The notes beneath the pieces are model-generated. The model searched no databases. It was not told the DNA's origin and was given only the letters and a program-made list of their open reading frames with translations. Below, one piece after another: positions 9,309 to 17,040 of a stretch of DNA of 36,563 nucleotides. Within the stretch, counting starts at the first letter, position 1. Every line of letters starts with the position of its first letter. This DNA is from Mesonia sp. GTDB taxonomy: Bacteria; Bacteroidota; Bacteroidia; Flavobacteriales; Flavobacteriaceae. Location of the stretch: positions 1 to 36,563 of the forward strand of contig DTTX01000060.1 of NCBI GenBank assembly GCA_012964435.1, written 5' to 3'. A program made the translations under genes and the position numbers.

Positions 9309-9944
9309 TTGATGAAATTACTATTTACTACTTTATTATTTTTTGTTTCATTTTTTAGTTTCTGTCAATTAGGTTACAAATATGATGTACGTAGTTCTTA
9401 TGTTTATGTAGAGGTTGAATTTCGGAATGGTGAAGAAAAAAATGGTTTTGGAAGGTTGAATGCTGAAAACATTGTATTATTTAAAGAACTTGAAGGTTCG
9501 AAAAAACAAAAATTTTCTTACAGAGAAGTAAAGAGTGTAATTTTTCATACTACAGATGGGAAAAGAAAATATGTTTATAAAATTGTTAGAGATAAAAAAG
9601 GTAGAAATAGAGTTTTACCATTAATAGAGGATTTTAAAGGTGAATTAAGTTTGTTTTTTCAAGTACATGTTAGCACTTCACCATTCTTTAGCCCTAATGT
9701 AGCCGGAATGGGTAATTATGTTAATGGATCTACTTCAGAATTAAAAATTTATTTTTTAGGTAAAGAAAATGAAGATACGGTTAAACCTATTGGAGGAATT
9801 AAGATGAAATCAAAACGGTCAAAAAAAATCGTCAAAGAGTATTTTAGCGATTGTCCTGATTTAGTTCAAAAAATAAATAACGATTATTTTGAAAATTTAG
9901 AAATCGAGGCTGTTGTAAATTACTACAACGCAAATTGCCAATAA
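9309..9944 (+). CDS. Secreted hypothetical protein
   Basis: A 211-residue protein with a classic signal peptide (MKLLFTTLLFFVSFFSFCQ; Met-Met at the start leaves one extra residue). The rest is rich in Lys, Asn, Phe and Tyr, with a patch FRNGEEKNGFGRLNAENIVLF. No recognised domain. The codon content looks more AT-rich than the neighbouring housekeeping genes. It follows the small membrane protein by 6 bp and its stop abuts the stop of the convergent MarC-family gene with no gap. Expected periplasmic or outer-membrane associated. Confidence 0.65.
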   Translation: MMKLLFTTLLFFVSFFSFCQLGYKYDVRSSYVYVEVEFRNGEEKNGFGRLNAENIVLFKELEGSKKQKFSYREVKSVIFHTTDGKRKYVYKIVRDKKGRNRVLPLIEDFKGELSLFFQVHVSTSPFFSPNVAGMGNYVNGSTSELKIYFLGKENEDTVKPIGGIKMKSKRSKKIVKEYFSDCPDLVQKINNDYFENLEIEAVVNYYNANCQ

Positions 9945-10577
9945 CTACCTAAACGCAACGCCTAAAACTGTCATTACCGAAGAACTGATGTATTCGATCC
10001 CGATGGCAATTACGATAAAACCAATAATTCTAGAAATCGCATTGATACCGGAAGCTCCCAACCATTTTACAATAAATGGCGCACTTCTTAATACTAAAAA
10101 TGTCGCAAAACAAACGGTTAAAATCGAAAGCACAATGACGAGTTGATCTATAAAAACACTGTATTCTTCATTTAAACCAATTAAAAATGAAATAGATCCC
10201 GGGCCGGCCAACATTGGGATTGCGAGCGGAGTTAAAGCTACACCTTCTCGTTGGTAAGCATCATTTTTTACCTTTTCACGATCCATTCCTTTGTGTTTGT
10301 TGAAAGTTCCCGTTAGTAACGCAAAACCGGATGAAACGATAATAAGTCCGCCGGCAATGCGAAGCGATTCGATGCTAATTCCGAAGAAATTCAGAATATA
10401 TTTTCCGGTAAAAAACGCGATCAATAAAATCACAAAAATATTGATAGCTGTAAAAATTGAAGTACGCGATTTCTCGGCGTTGCTATCTTCTTTGGTAAGT
10501 CCCACAAAAATAGGAACCGTTCCTAACGGATTGATTACTGAAAATAAAGCCGCAAAAACATAGATAAATAAGTCCAT
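9945..10577 (-). CDS. MarC-family (UPF0056) inner-membrane protein
   Basis: A 210-residue protein with about six membrane helices and MarC-family hallmarks: VINPLGTVPIFVGLT near the N-terminus and TPLAIPMLAGPGSISFLIGL in the middle. Despite the name, a role in multiple antibiotic resistance is not established for the family. The frame could extend five codons upstream to a TTG at 10592, but the ATG at 10575-10577 (MDLFIYVFAALFSVINPLG) places the first helix as in homologues, so I chose it. It is convergent with the secreted hypothetical protein, ending at the adjacent base. Confidence 0.85.
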   Translation of the reverse strand: MDLFIYVFAALFSVINPLGTVPIFVGLTKEDSNAEKSRTSIFTAINIFVILLIAFFTGKYILNFFGISIESLRIAGGLIIVSSGFALLTGTFNKHKGMDREKVKNDAYQREGVALTPLAIPMLAGPGSISFLIGLNEEYSVFIDQLVIVLSILTVCFATFLVLRSAPFIVKWLGASGINAISRIIGFIVIAIGIEYISSSVMTVLGVAFR

Positions 10578-10734
10578 TCTTTTTTGCCGCAAATGTGATT
10601 TTTAAAATCTAGATGAATGTGAGCAATTCTTTAAATGAATGTTTGCTGAAGGTTAAAAGTGAGCCTGATTTTTTAATTCAGGATGAAATTCAATTTCAGC
10701 TAAGGAAATATAGAGTGTTATAGTTAAAGTAAAA

Positions 10735-11157
10735 TTAAGGATGCGAAGAAGAACTCCAATGATTGGCTTTAAAATCGAGCACTTTTTTCATAAAGTTGTG
10801 AGTGTTTTTGCTATCGGCTTTCACCTTTATAAAATATTGATCTCGATAAATAGAATATTCTTCAGCTTTGCCTTTATAAAGTTTGAGTTTGTAATACGGG
10901 ATCACCAAAGCATAGCTTTCTAATAACGACCTAAAACTGACCAAAATCCCGTCCGGTCGCATTTCGATATTGCAAGTATTGGTGTATTTATCTAAAATTA
11001 ACAGGTTATGAATTTCGATACTTGTTGAGGTAATAAAAAGTTTATTAGAGCCGATTCCTTTCATTTTAAAACGTTCGATGAGCGAAAAAGGTTTACCCAC
11101 TTCAGCATTAATTCGTTCGCGACGTTCAGGATTATTGTAAGAAACGTTTATAAGCAT
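10735..11157 (-). CDS. Conserved hypothetical protein, soluble, 140 aa
   Basis: No family is recognised. The protein has no signal peptide or membrane helix, is mixed alpha/beta in character, and contains two repeated beta-like stretches (KLFITSTSIEIHNLLIL and YYKLKLYKGKAEEYSIYRDQYFIKVKAD) that recall a small PH-like or YcxB-like fold, though this is only a guess. It ends in a Ser/His-rich tail (HWSSSSHP). It diverges from argS, with a 97-bp spacer between the two starts. Probably cytoplasmic. Confidence 0.6.
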   Translation of the reverse strand: MLINVSYNNPERRERINAEVGKPFSLIERFKMKGIGSNKLFITSTSIEIHNLLILDKYTNTCNIEMRPDGILVSFRSLLESYALVIPYYKLKLYKGKAEEYSIYRDQYFIKVKADSKNTHNFMKKVLDFKANHWSSSSHP

Positions 11158-11224
11158 CAGTTTTTCATCTTAAATTCAACTAAAGGTAATTGAAAGATAT
11201 GATATAAACTCTCCAAGAGTTCAT

Positions 11225-11232
11225 TATCTTTG
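11225..11232 (+). promoter_or_regulatory. Bacteroidota-type -7 box for argS
   Basis: TATCTTTG matches TAnnTTTG and lies 22 bases before the argS ATG at 11255. Confidence 0.6.
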
Positions 11233-11254
11233 CGGTTCAAAATTTTTTAAGGAG

Positions 11255-13030
11255 ATGACAATTCAAGACACATTAGCAGAAAAAGTTAAAGAAGCCGTAC
11301 AACACCTTCACGAGGTTTCATTAGAAAATGTAGAATTTCAAGCTACGCGCAAAGAGTTTGAAGGCGATGTAACCGTGGTGGTTTTCCCAATGTTGCGACA
11401 AGTAAAAACCAATCCTGTACAATTAGGTGAGAATATCGGAAAATACTTAGAAGAACATGTAGAAGAAGTTGCCGGTTTTAATGTGGTAAAAGGCTTTTTA
11501 AATATTGTTTTGAGCGATGCGTATTTCTTGAAGTTTTTCAATTTAATGAAAGACGATAAGCATTATGGTAGTGTCGCCACCAACGAGCAATCTCCTAAAA
11601 TTATGGTTGAATATTCTTCGCCAAACACCAATAAACCCCTGCATTTAGGGCACATTCGAAATAACTTGTTAGGTTATTCTGTTGCTGAAATATTGAAAGC
11701 TGCGGGAAATACGGTTTATAAAACCCAGATCATTAACGATCGCGGGATTCATATTTGTAAAAGTATGTTGGCTTGGCAAAAATTTGGGCAAGACGAAACG
11801 CCAGATTCTACCGGATTAAAAGGAGATAAACTGGTTGGGAATTATTACGTGAAATTCGATAAAGAATATAAAACCCAAATTGCCGAATTACAAAAGCAGG
11901 GAATTTCTGAAGAACAAGCCAAAAAAGAAGCTCCGTTATTATTAGAAGCTCAAAAAATGCTGCAACAATGGGAAGCTGGAGATGAAGAGATCGTTGCACT
12001 TTGGGAAAAAATGAACCAATGGGTTTATGATGGTTTTGAAGAAACTTATGCGGCACTTGGAGTAGATTTTGATAAAAATTATTATGAAAGCAATACCTAT
12101 TTATTAGGAAAAGAAGTAGTAAACGCCGGACTTGAAAAAGGCGTTTTTTACAGAAAAGAAGACGGTAGCGTTTGGATCGATCTAACCGATGAAGGCTTAG
12201 ATGAAAAAATCGTTTTACGTGCCGATGGTACCGCAGTTTATATGACGCAAGATATTGGGACGGCCATTCAGCGTGTAGAAGATTATGCAATCAACGGAAT
12301 GGTTTATACCGTTGGTAACGAGCAAGATTACCACTTTAAAGTGTTGTTTTTGATCTTGAAAAAACTAGGATTTGAGTGGGCTAACCATTTATATCATTTA
12401 AGCTACGGAATGGTAGATTTACCTAGCGGAAAAATGAAAAGCCGTGAAGGAACCGTGGTTGATGCGGATGATTTGATTGAAGAAATGACCAAAACTGCTC
12501 AAGAAATTTCTGAAGAATTAGGGAAACTTGACGGTTATACCGAAGAAGAAAAACAAGAGCTTTATAAAACGATCGGTTTAGGAGCTTTAAAGTATTACAT
12601 TTTAAAAGTAGATCCGAAAAAACGAATCTTATTCAACCCGGAAGAATCAGTAGACTTTCAAGGAAATACCGGTCCGTTTATTCAATATACTTATGCGCGA
12701 ATTCGTTCGATCTTAAGAAAAGCAGATTTTAATCACGCTACAGATCTAACAAATTATAAGTTGCACGAGAAAGAGCGTGAATTGGTAAAATTACTCCAGC
12801 AATATCCGGAAATTATTCAGCAGGCAGCAGAGCAACATAGCCCGGCGTTAATCGCAAATTATAGCTACGATTTAGTGAAAGAATTTAATTCATTCTACCA
12901 GAACGTAAGTATTTTAGGAGCAGAAGTTGAAGAAGAAAAAGTGTTTAGAGTTCAGCTTTCTGAAGCGGTTGCGAATACCATTAAAAACGGTTTCAATTTA
13001 TTAGGAATAGGCGTTCCAGAACGTATGTAA
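11255..13030 (+). CDS. argS: Arginyl-tRNA synthetase
   Basis: Class I aminoacyl-tRNA synthetase charging tRNA-Arg. The 591-residue protein has an N-terminal additional domain (tRNA D-loop recognition, about residues 1-85), the HIGH-type motif HLGH at 130-133 within SSPNTNKPLHLGHIRNNLLG, the KMSKS-equivalent KMKSR at 393-397, and a C-terminal DALR anticodon-binding domain (about 470-591, ending GIGVPERM). The start ATG at 11255 is immediately preceded by AAGGAG with no spacing, too close to act as a Shine-Dalgarno site. It is convergent with the TonB-dependent receptor, with only 7 bp between stops. Confidence 0.98.
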   Translation: MTIQDTLAEKVKEAVQHLHEVSLENVEFQATRKEFEGDVTVVVFPMLRQVKTNPVQLGENIGKYLEEHVEEVAGFNVVKGFLNIVLSDAYFLKFFNLMKDDKHYGSVATNEQSPKIMVEYSSPNTNKPLHLGHIRNNLLGYSVAEILKAAGNTVYKTQIINDRGIHICKSMLAWQKFGQDETPDSTGLKGDKLVGNYYVKFDKEYKTQIAELQKQGISEEQAKKEAPLLLEAQKMLQQWEAGDEEIVALWEKMNQWVYDGFEETYAALGVDFDKNYYESNTYLLGKEVVNAGLEKGVFYRKEDGSVWIDLTDEGLDEKIVLRADGTAVYMTQDIGTAIQRVEDYAINGMVYTVGNEQDYHFKVLFLILKKLGFEWANHLYHLSYGMVDLPSGKMKSREGTVVDADDLIEEMTKTAQEISEELGKLDGYTEEEKQELYKTIGLGALKYYILKVDPKKRILFNPEESVDFQGNTGPFIQYTYARIRSILRKADFNHATDLTNYKLHEKERELVKLLQQYPEIIQQAAEQHSPALIANYSYDLVKEFNSFYQNVSILGAEVEEEKVFRVQLSEAVANTIKNGFNLLGIGVPERM

Positions 13031-13037
13031 GATAAAT

Positions 13038-15344
13038 TTAGAACTTAACCCTAAACACAAAGTTTGGGGTTAAGCCTAAAGCTTTTTGCTCTACCAAATA
13101 AATTTGATTGTTATCATTTTGGCGGTAATACGAATTAATAATATTCTCACGGTCTAACAAATTCCAAATAGAAAGACCGGCGTACGCCAACAATTTCTTC
13201 TGAATTTTAAATTCTTGACTTACCGAAATATCTACCCGCATATAATCTTTTAAATTACTGCTGTTTATCGGCTCATAATCAAATTGATTATTGGCTAAAC
13301 CATTGGCAGAAATTGGCGTAAAAGGTTTTCCGGTTCGCCAAATAAGTCCGCCGGAAGCTTTAAAATTCTTATAGCTATACGAGGTCGCAAAAGTAAAAGA
13401 GTTCAAGATCTCAAAGTTATTTGGGATACTCTTGGCTGAAAGATTTTCAAAATTATAGTTGTTTTCGGAGAGTGAATAGCTTAAGCGCGCATCAAAATTT
13501 TTAAATTTTTTATTGAGAAGAAAGTCTAATCCCACGATTCTATAATCGCCAATAATTTGCGCGTATTCATATTGATTTTGAAAACCTTGACTTTGAGATG
13601 AAATACCTTCTACCTTTTTTACATACGATTCGATGCTTGCCAGCCAATTATTTTTTTGATAGTTAACACCGATCGAAGCCTGTCTGCTTTTAGTGATAGG
13701 GAAATTAAATTGATCTGCAAGTTGCCATTTTCGATTTTCAATACCCAGAAAATCATTCTGAAAATTTACGATCTGCGATAAATATTGGCTTTTTAATTCA
13801 CCTAACACTTCCACAGAAAAGTTCTTTAAAAACTGCTGATTAAAACTAAGTCGCGGTTCGGCTAAAAGAATATCAAAATCATTAAAATAGTTAATTCTAG
13901 CGCCAAGATTAACCAAGGTTTTACGGGAAGAACTTTGGTAGCGCAAACTAGAAAATAAATTATTTACGTTTAGTCGATTTTCAATTAGATCTTCGTTGGT
14001 AATTTCTTCATCTGCTTCAGCATCTCTACTGGTAGTTGAAGAAAATTCGTAACCGGAGTTGAGTTCAAAGCGTTCATTTAAATCCCATTTAGAGCTAATT
14101 TTAAAAGCCGTTTCAGACAAATTATTTTCCTGTTCAACAAATGTGTTGGTATTGAGAATACGGTTGGTAGAATTTAAATGATAATTAGAATGAAATAATT
14201 GAAGTTGAGTTGAAAAATTATCGGTCCAATTTCTTCGGTAAAAAGCGCCCATTCCTAAACTGTTTTGTGAAAGTGTACTTTTTTTGGTTTCCATAGAATT
14301 TTGATTGAATTCTTCGGCTGTAAAACTCAATTCATTAGCTATAGAAAAGTAATTTAATCGTAATAGATCTTTTTCTGAAAGTTGATATAACCAACGAAAA
14401 CTTACATCAGAAAATTTAAAATCTTCTTCGGTATTAATTGCATTTGCAGTGTTGTCTGAGACTTCACTATTTTGAAAAGCTCGATCGTAATATTGCAAGT
14501 AGGTTGGAGTTACAAATGCTCCGTTAATAGAGGTTCTAGCAGCAATTTGTATCGACGATTTTTTATCTAATGGTGTATCGATAAATGCATCGGCGCTTAA
14601 AAAGGTAAGTCCAACTTCTGCTTCAAAATCATCATTTATTTTTTTTGCTGAAGAAAGCTCGATCACGCTCGAAACGCTATTACCATAAGTAGCCGGAGTT
14701 CCGTTTTTATATAAACTTACCGTATGGTTTTGATGCGGATTGATGGCTGAAATTAATCCGAAAAAATGTCCCGATTGGTACAAACGAATCCCGTCCCATA
14801 AAATTAAATTTTGGTCGTTGGTGCCGCCACGAATATTAATGTTCGAAACTTTTTCATTTACACTTTCAACTCCCGGAAGCGCCTGTATAGTTTGGAAAGC
14901 ATCATTTTCTATAAGTCCCGGGATTATGCCAATTTCATCAAAATTAATTTTAAAACTTCCGTCTTTAATTTTAGAAACCCCTTTGGCAATAACGTTGGTA
15001 AGAATTACTTCGTCGAGTTCTTCTACCGTAATTTTTTCAGGTTTTTTTTCAACAGGAATGGGAGCATCGACAATAATTTGATTACTTCCGATAAGAGTAA
15101 ATTTAAATCCGGTTTTCTCTTCTAAAAAAGCGATCGTTTCAGTTACTGAAAGCATATTGGGCGGTTCAGGAACTTCGATGTTTTTTAGATCTTCATCGGC
15201 GTAAGAAAATGTATAAGCAGAATGACTTTCGAGTATTTGTAATAATTCTGTAAGCCGAAAAGTATTCTGACTTTCTTCTTGTGAAAAAAGCTGATGGCAA
15301 AAAGCAATAAGAAATATAAAAATGAAGTAACTTTTTTTACTCAC
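13038..15344 (-). CDS. TonB-dependent outer-membrane receptor with N-terminal STN signalling domain
   Basis: A 768-residue protein: signal peptide (about residues 1-21, ending LFSQ), STN domain (about 25-95, FRLTELLQILESHSAYTFSY through SNQIIVDAP), a TonB-box-like DEVILTN near residue 112, plug domain (ENDAFQTIQALPGVESVN, SNINIRGGTNDQNLILWDG), then a beta-barrel ending NFVFRVKF with a C-terminal aromatic. The STN domain is the hallmark of receptors that signal to a FecR-type anti-sigma factor. It is smaller than SusC-type receptors, has no SusD partner and no CarboxypepD-like N-terminal domain. Its start overlaps the FecR gene end by 8 bp. The ligand (siderophore, citrate-iron, or other) cannot be told from sequence. 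Confidence 0.9.
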   Translation of the reverse strand: MSKKSYFIFIFLIAFCHQLFSQEESQNTFRLTELLQILESHSAYTFSYADEDLKNIEVPEPPNMLSVTETIAFLEEKTGFKFTLIGSNQIIVDAPIPVEKKPEKITVEELDEVILTNVIAKGVSKIKDGSFKINFDEIGIIPGLIENDAFQTIQALPGVESVNEKVSNINIRGGTNDQNLILWDGIRLYQSGHFFGLISAINPHQNHTVSLYKNGTPATYGNSVSSVIELSSAKKINDDFEAEVGLTFLSADAFIDTPLDKKSSIQIAARTSINGAFVTPTYLQYYDRAFQNSEVSDNTANAINTEEDFKFSDVSFRWLYQLSEKDLLRLNYFSIANELSFTAEEFNQNSMETKKSTLSQNSLGMGAFYRRNWTDNFSTQLQLFHSNYHLNSTNRILNTNTFVEQENNLSETAFKISSKWDLNERFELNSGYEFSSTTSRDAEADEEITNEDLIENRLNVNNLFSSLRYQSSSRKTLVNLGARINYFNDFDILLAEPRLSFNQQFLKNFSVEVLGELKSQYLSQIVNFQNDFLGIENRKWQLADQFNFPITKSRQASIGVNYQKNNWLASIESYVKKVEGISSQSQGFQNQYEYAQIIGDYRIVGLDFLLNKKFKNFDARLSYSLSENNYNFENLSAKSIPNNFEILNSFTFATSYSYKNFKASGGLIWRTGKPFTPISANGLANNQFDYEPINSSNLKDYMRVDISVSQEFKIQKKLLAYAGLSIWNLLDRENIINSYYRQNDNNQIYLVEQKALGLTPNFVFRVKF
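13044..13074. terminator. Long hairpin at the argS / receptor convergent junction
   Basis: CTTAACCCTAAAC (13044-13056) pairs with GTTTGGGGTTAAG (13062-13074) with one wobble and a 5-nt loop. It lies inside the last codons of the receptor gene. No T run follows, so intrinsic termination is uncertain; it may protect 3' ends. Confidence 0.5.
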
Positions 15345-16236
15345 GCTCTACAATGCTTACAGAACTGCCTTCGATTTTGTACGTTAAGTGAAAAGGAATC
15401 GTGATTGCCTTCAACGCTTGATCTAAATTGTCATGTACAAAACTTCCGGTAAAGGTTCGATGAGCATCAAAAGTAATGTTTTTTGCTTGAATTTGAATGT
15501 CGTATTGGCGCTCTAATTCATTTAACACCTCTTTTAGTGGAGTACTGGTAAAACTGCTTTTTCCTTGCGTCCAAGAAGGAGTGGTGGTAGAAATATTTTC
15601 AACTAAACTCTGTTCGTTTATTTGTCTAAATTCTTTACCGGCCGGGAGTAAAACCGTTTCCCTTTCAGTTTTAACTTCTACTAAACCTTCGTAGCAAGTC
15701 ACTACAAATAAATTGTTGCGTTGTTTTACGTTAAACTGAGTTCCTTTAACGCTTACAGAACCTAAATCAGTTTCTACGGTAAATTTTTCGCCTTTTGCTA
15801 CTTTAAAAAAAGCTTCTCCGTCTAAATCGATAAAACGATTATCTTCCCAAGCATCTTCGTTGAACGATAAATGTGAACCTGCGTTGAGGTTGATTAATGA
15901 ATTGTCTGGAAGTGTGATATTTTCTGTTGAAGCAATTTCTGTCGTAAACTCTTTGGTAGAGTTTGTGAAAAACATCGTGTAACTTAAGAAAGCGATTACT
16001 AAAATTGCGGCTATTTTACCAACTACACTCAGCCAATTGGTAGCTTGATGTTTTTGTTGTGCTTCTTTAATTTTCTCATAAGTGGCGTTAGCGTCAAAAG
16101 TTGGTGCTTTAAAATAGGTCGAAGCTTCAGCGATTTTTTGATAATCTTTAAAGGCATCTAATTGCTCAAGCTCTCGTTGCTCTTCTGCAGAAAGCTCGCC
16201 ATCTAACCATTTTTGTATGAGTTTTTCTTCTTTCAT
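15337..16236 (-). CDS. FecR-family anti-sigma factor
   Basis: A 299-residue inner-membrane regulator. The cytoplasmic N-terminus (KLIQKWLDGELSAEEQRELEQL) binds the sigma factor, a single membrane helix lies at residues 69-90, and the periplasmic part has a FecR domain (about 100-200: LPDNSLINLNAGSHLSF, DGEAFFKVAKGEKFTVETDLGSVSVKGTQFNV) and a C-terminal DUF4974 domain (about 225-299, FTSTPLKEVLNELERQYDI). By family logic it relays ligand occupancy of the STN receptor to the ECF sigma factor. It lies 55 bp downstream of the sigma gene and overlaps the receptor start by 8 bp, forming one operon. Confidence 0.93.
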   Translation of the reverse strand: MKEEKLIQKWLDGELSAEEQRELEQLDAFKDYQKIAEASTYFKAPTFDANATYEKIKEAQQKHQATNWLSVVGKIAAILVIAFLSYTMFFTNSTKEFTTEIASTENITLPDNSLINLNAGSHLSFNEDAWEDNRFIDLDGEAFFKVAKGEKFTVETDLGSVSVKGTQFNVKQRNNLFVVTCYEGLVEVKTERETVLLPAGKEFRQINEQSLVENISTTTPSWTQGKSSFTSTPLKEVLNELERQYDIQIQAKNITFDAHRTFTGSFVHDNLDQALKAITIPFHLTYKIEGSSVSIVERE

Positions 16237-16291
16237 CTTCGTGTTCTCTACCTGTAAAACAAGTAAAGCTAATTTTTTCCTACCTAAAGAA

Positions 16292-16807
16292 TTAAATTTC
16301 TTTTAAATCTTCGCGTAATTTTTTTAATGCGGAATAAATTCTTTTTTCAACTGCTTTTCTTGAGATACCCAAAATCTCTGCAATTTCTTTATGTTTCTTG
16401 CCTTCAGTACGATTCATCATAAAAGCAACGCGTTGCGCTTCGGTAAGTTTTGCTAAGGCATTCTGAAATTTTTCGAGGTATTCTTTTTCTTCAACTAAAA
16501 ATTGTGGGTCTTGATGATTTACTTTTTTAGTTTGCTTTTGCTGATATTTTAAAACCACTTTTTGATGGTTGTACTCATTCAGCATTAAATTATTGGCAAC
16601 CGTAAATAAGAACGATTTGGCTTTATTAGGAGGTACGTCTTTGCATTTTTTCCAAAGTTTAATAAAAGCTTCTTGAACTTTGTCTTGAGGCTGAAGGGTA
16701 TCACCAAATTTATAATAAAGAAAATTAAATAAATGAGTAGAATACTGGTTGTAAATCTTATTAAAAAGATGCTCTTCACAAACGTTTTCTTTTAGAGGTT
16801 TAGCCAT
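16292..16807 (-). CDS. ECF-type RNA polymerase sigma factor (FecI-like)
   Basis: A 171-residue sigma-70 family protein with region 2 (about residues 15-85: YNQYSTHLFNFLYYKFGDTLQPQDKVQEAFIKLWK split around a 20-residue helix) and region 4 helix-turn-helix (about 115-168: LTEAQRVAFMMNRTEGKKHK, then EIAEILGISRKAVEKRIYSA). The region 2 core has DKVQEAFIKLW where many have DDLVQEVFLRLW. It is first in the reverse operon sigma-FecR-receptor, so it probably transcribes the receptor operon in response to the ligand. It diverges from the LRR protein gene, which could be a co-target. Confidence 0.93.
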   Translation of the reverse strand: MAKPLKENVCEEHLFNKIYNQYSTHLFNFLYYKFGDTLQPQDKVQEAFIKLWKKCKDVPPNKAKSFLFTVANNLMLNEYNHQKVVLKYQQKQTKKVNHQDPQFLVEEKEYLEKFQNALAKLTEAQRVAFMMNRTEGKKHKEIAEILGISRKAVEKRIYSALKKLREDLKEI

Positions 16808-17040
16808 TTATAAAATTTTGAGCAGATAAATGTAGAAAATTTTTTAAAGAAAGTAGGAATTTTTATTCACTAACTGTTCTATATAAAAGAAGTCTTTTGT
16901 TCGTTTAATAGTTAATTTTTTCGATTAACTAACTATTTGAAAATGAACTTCTTTGTTGTTTTTGTTTAGGGGGAAGACGGCCGTTTTTTTAACGGCCATT
17001 TTCTTTATATTCGCAAAAAAAACTTATCTAACTTTTAAAC
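16808..17040. other. Divergent intergenic region with a GC-rich hairpin
   Basis: This 233-bp spacer separates the sigma factor (reverse) from the LRR protein (forward). Near its right side GGCCGTT (16979-16985) pairs with AACGGCC (16991-16997) around a T-rich loop, followed by a T-rich stretch. TATATTCG at 17006-17013, a one-mismatch -7 box, is 27 bases before the LRR start. The hairpin lies just upstream of that box, so it is not a leader attenuator of the LRR gene if the box is real; it may end a short transcript. No other coding potential seen. Confidence 0.4.

Noticed and set aside
10578-10592. Five-codon upstream extension of the MarC-family gene to a TTG
   Set aside because: The ATG at 10577 gives the conserved N-terminal helix; the extension is not needed.
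11249-11254. AAGGAG directly before the argS start
   Set aside because: There is no spacing to the ATG, and Bacteroidota rarely use Shine-Dalgarno sites, so it is not called as a ribosome binding site.
12431-12445. KMKSR in place of KMSKS in ArgS
   Set aside because: Arginyl-tRNA synthetases commonly have degenerate KMSKS motifs, so this is not an anomaly.
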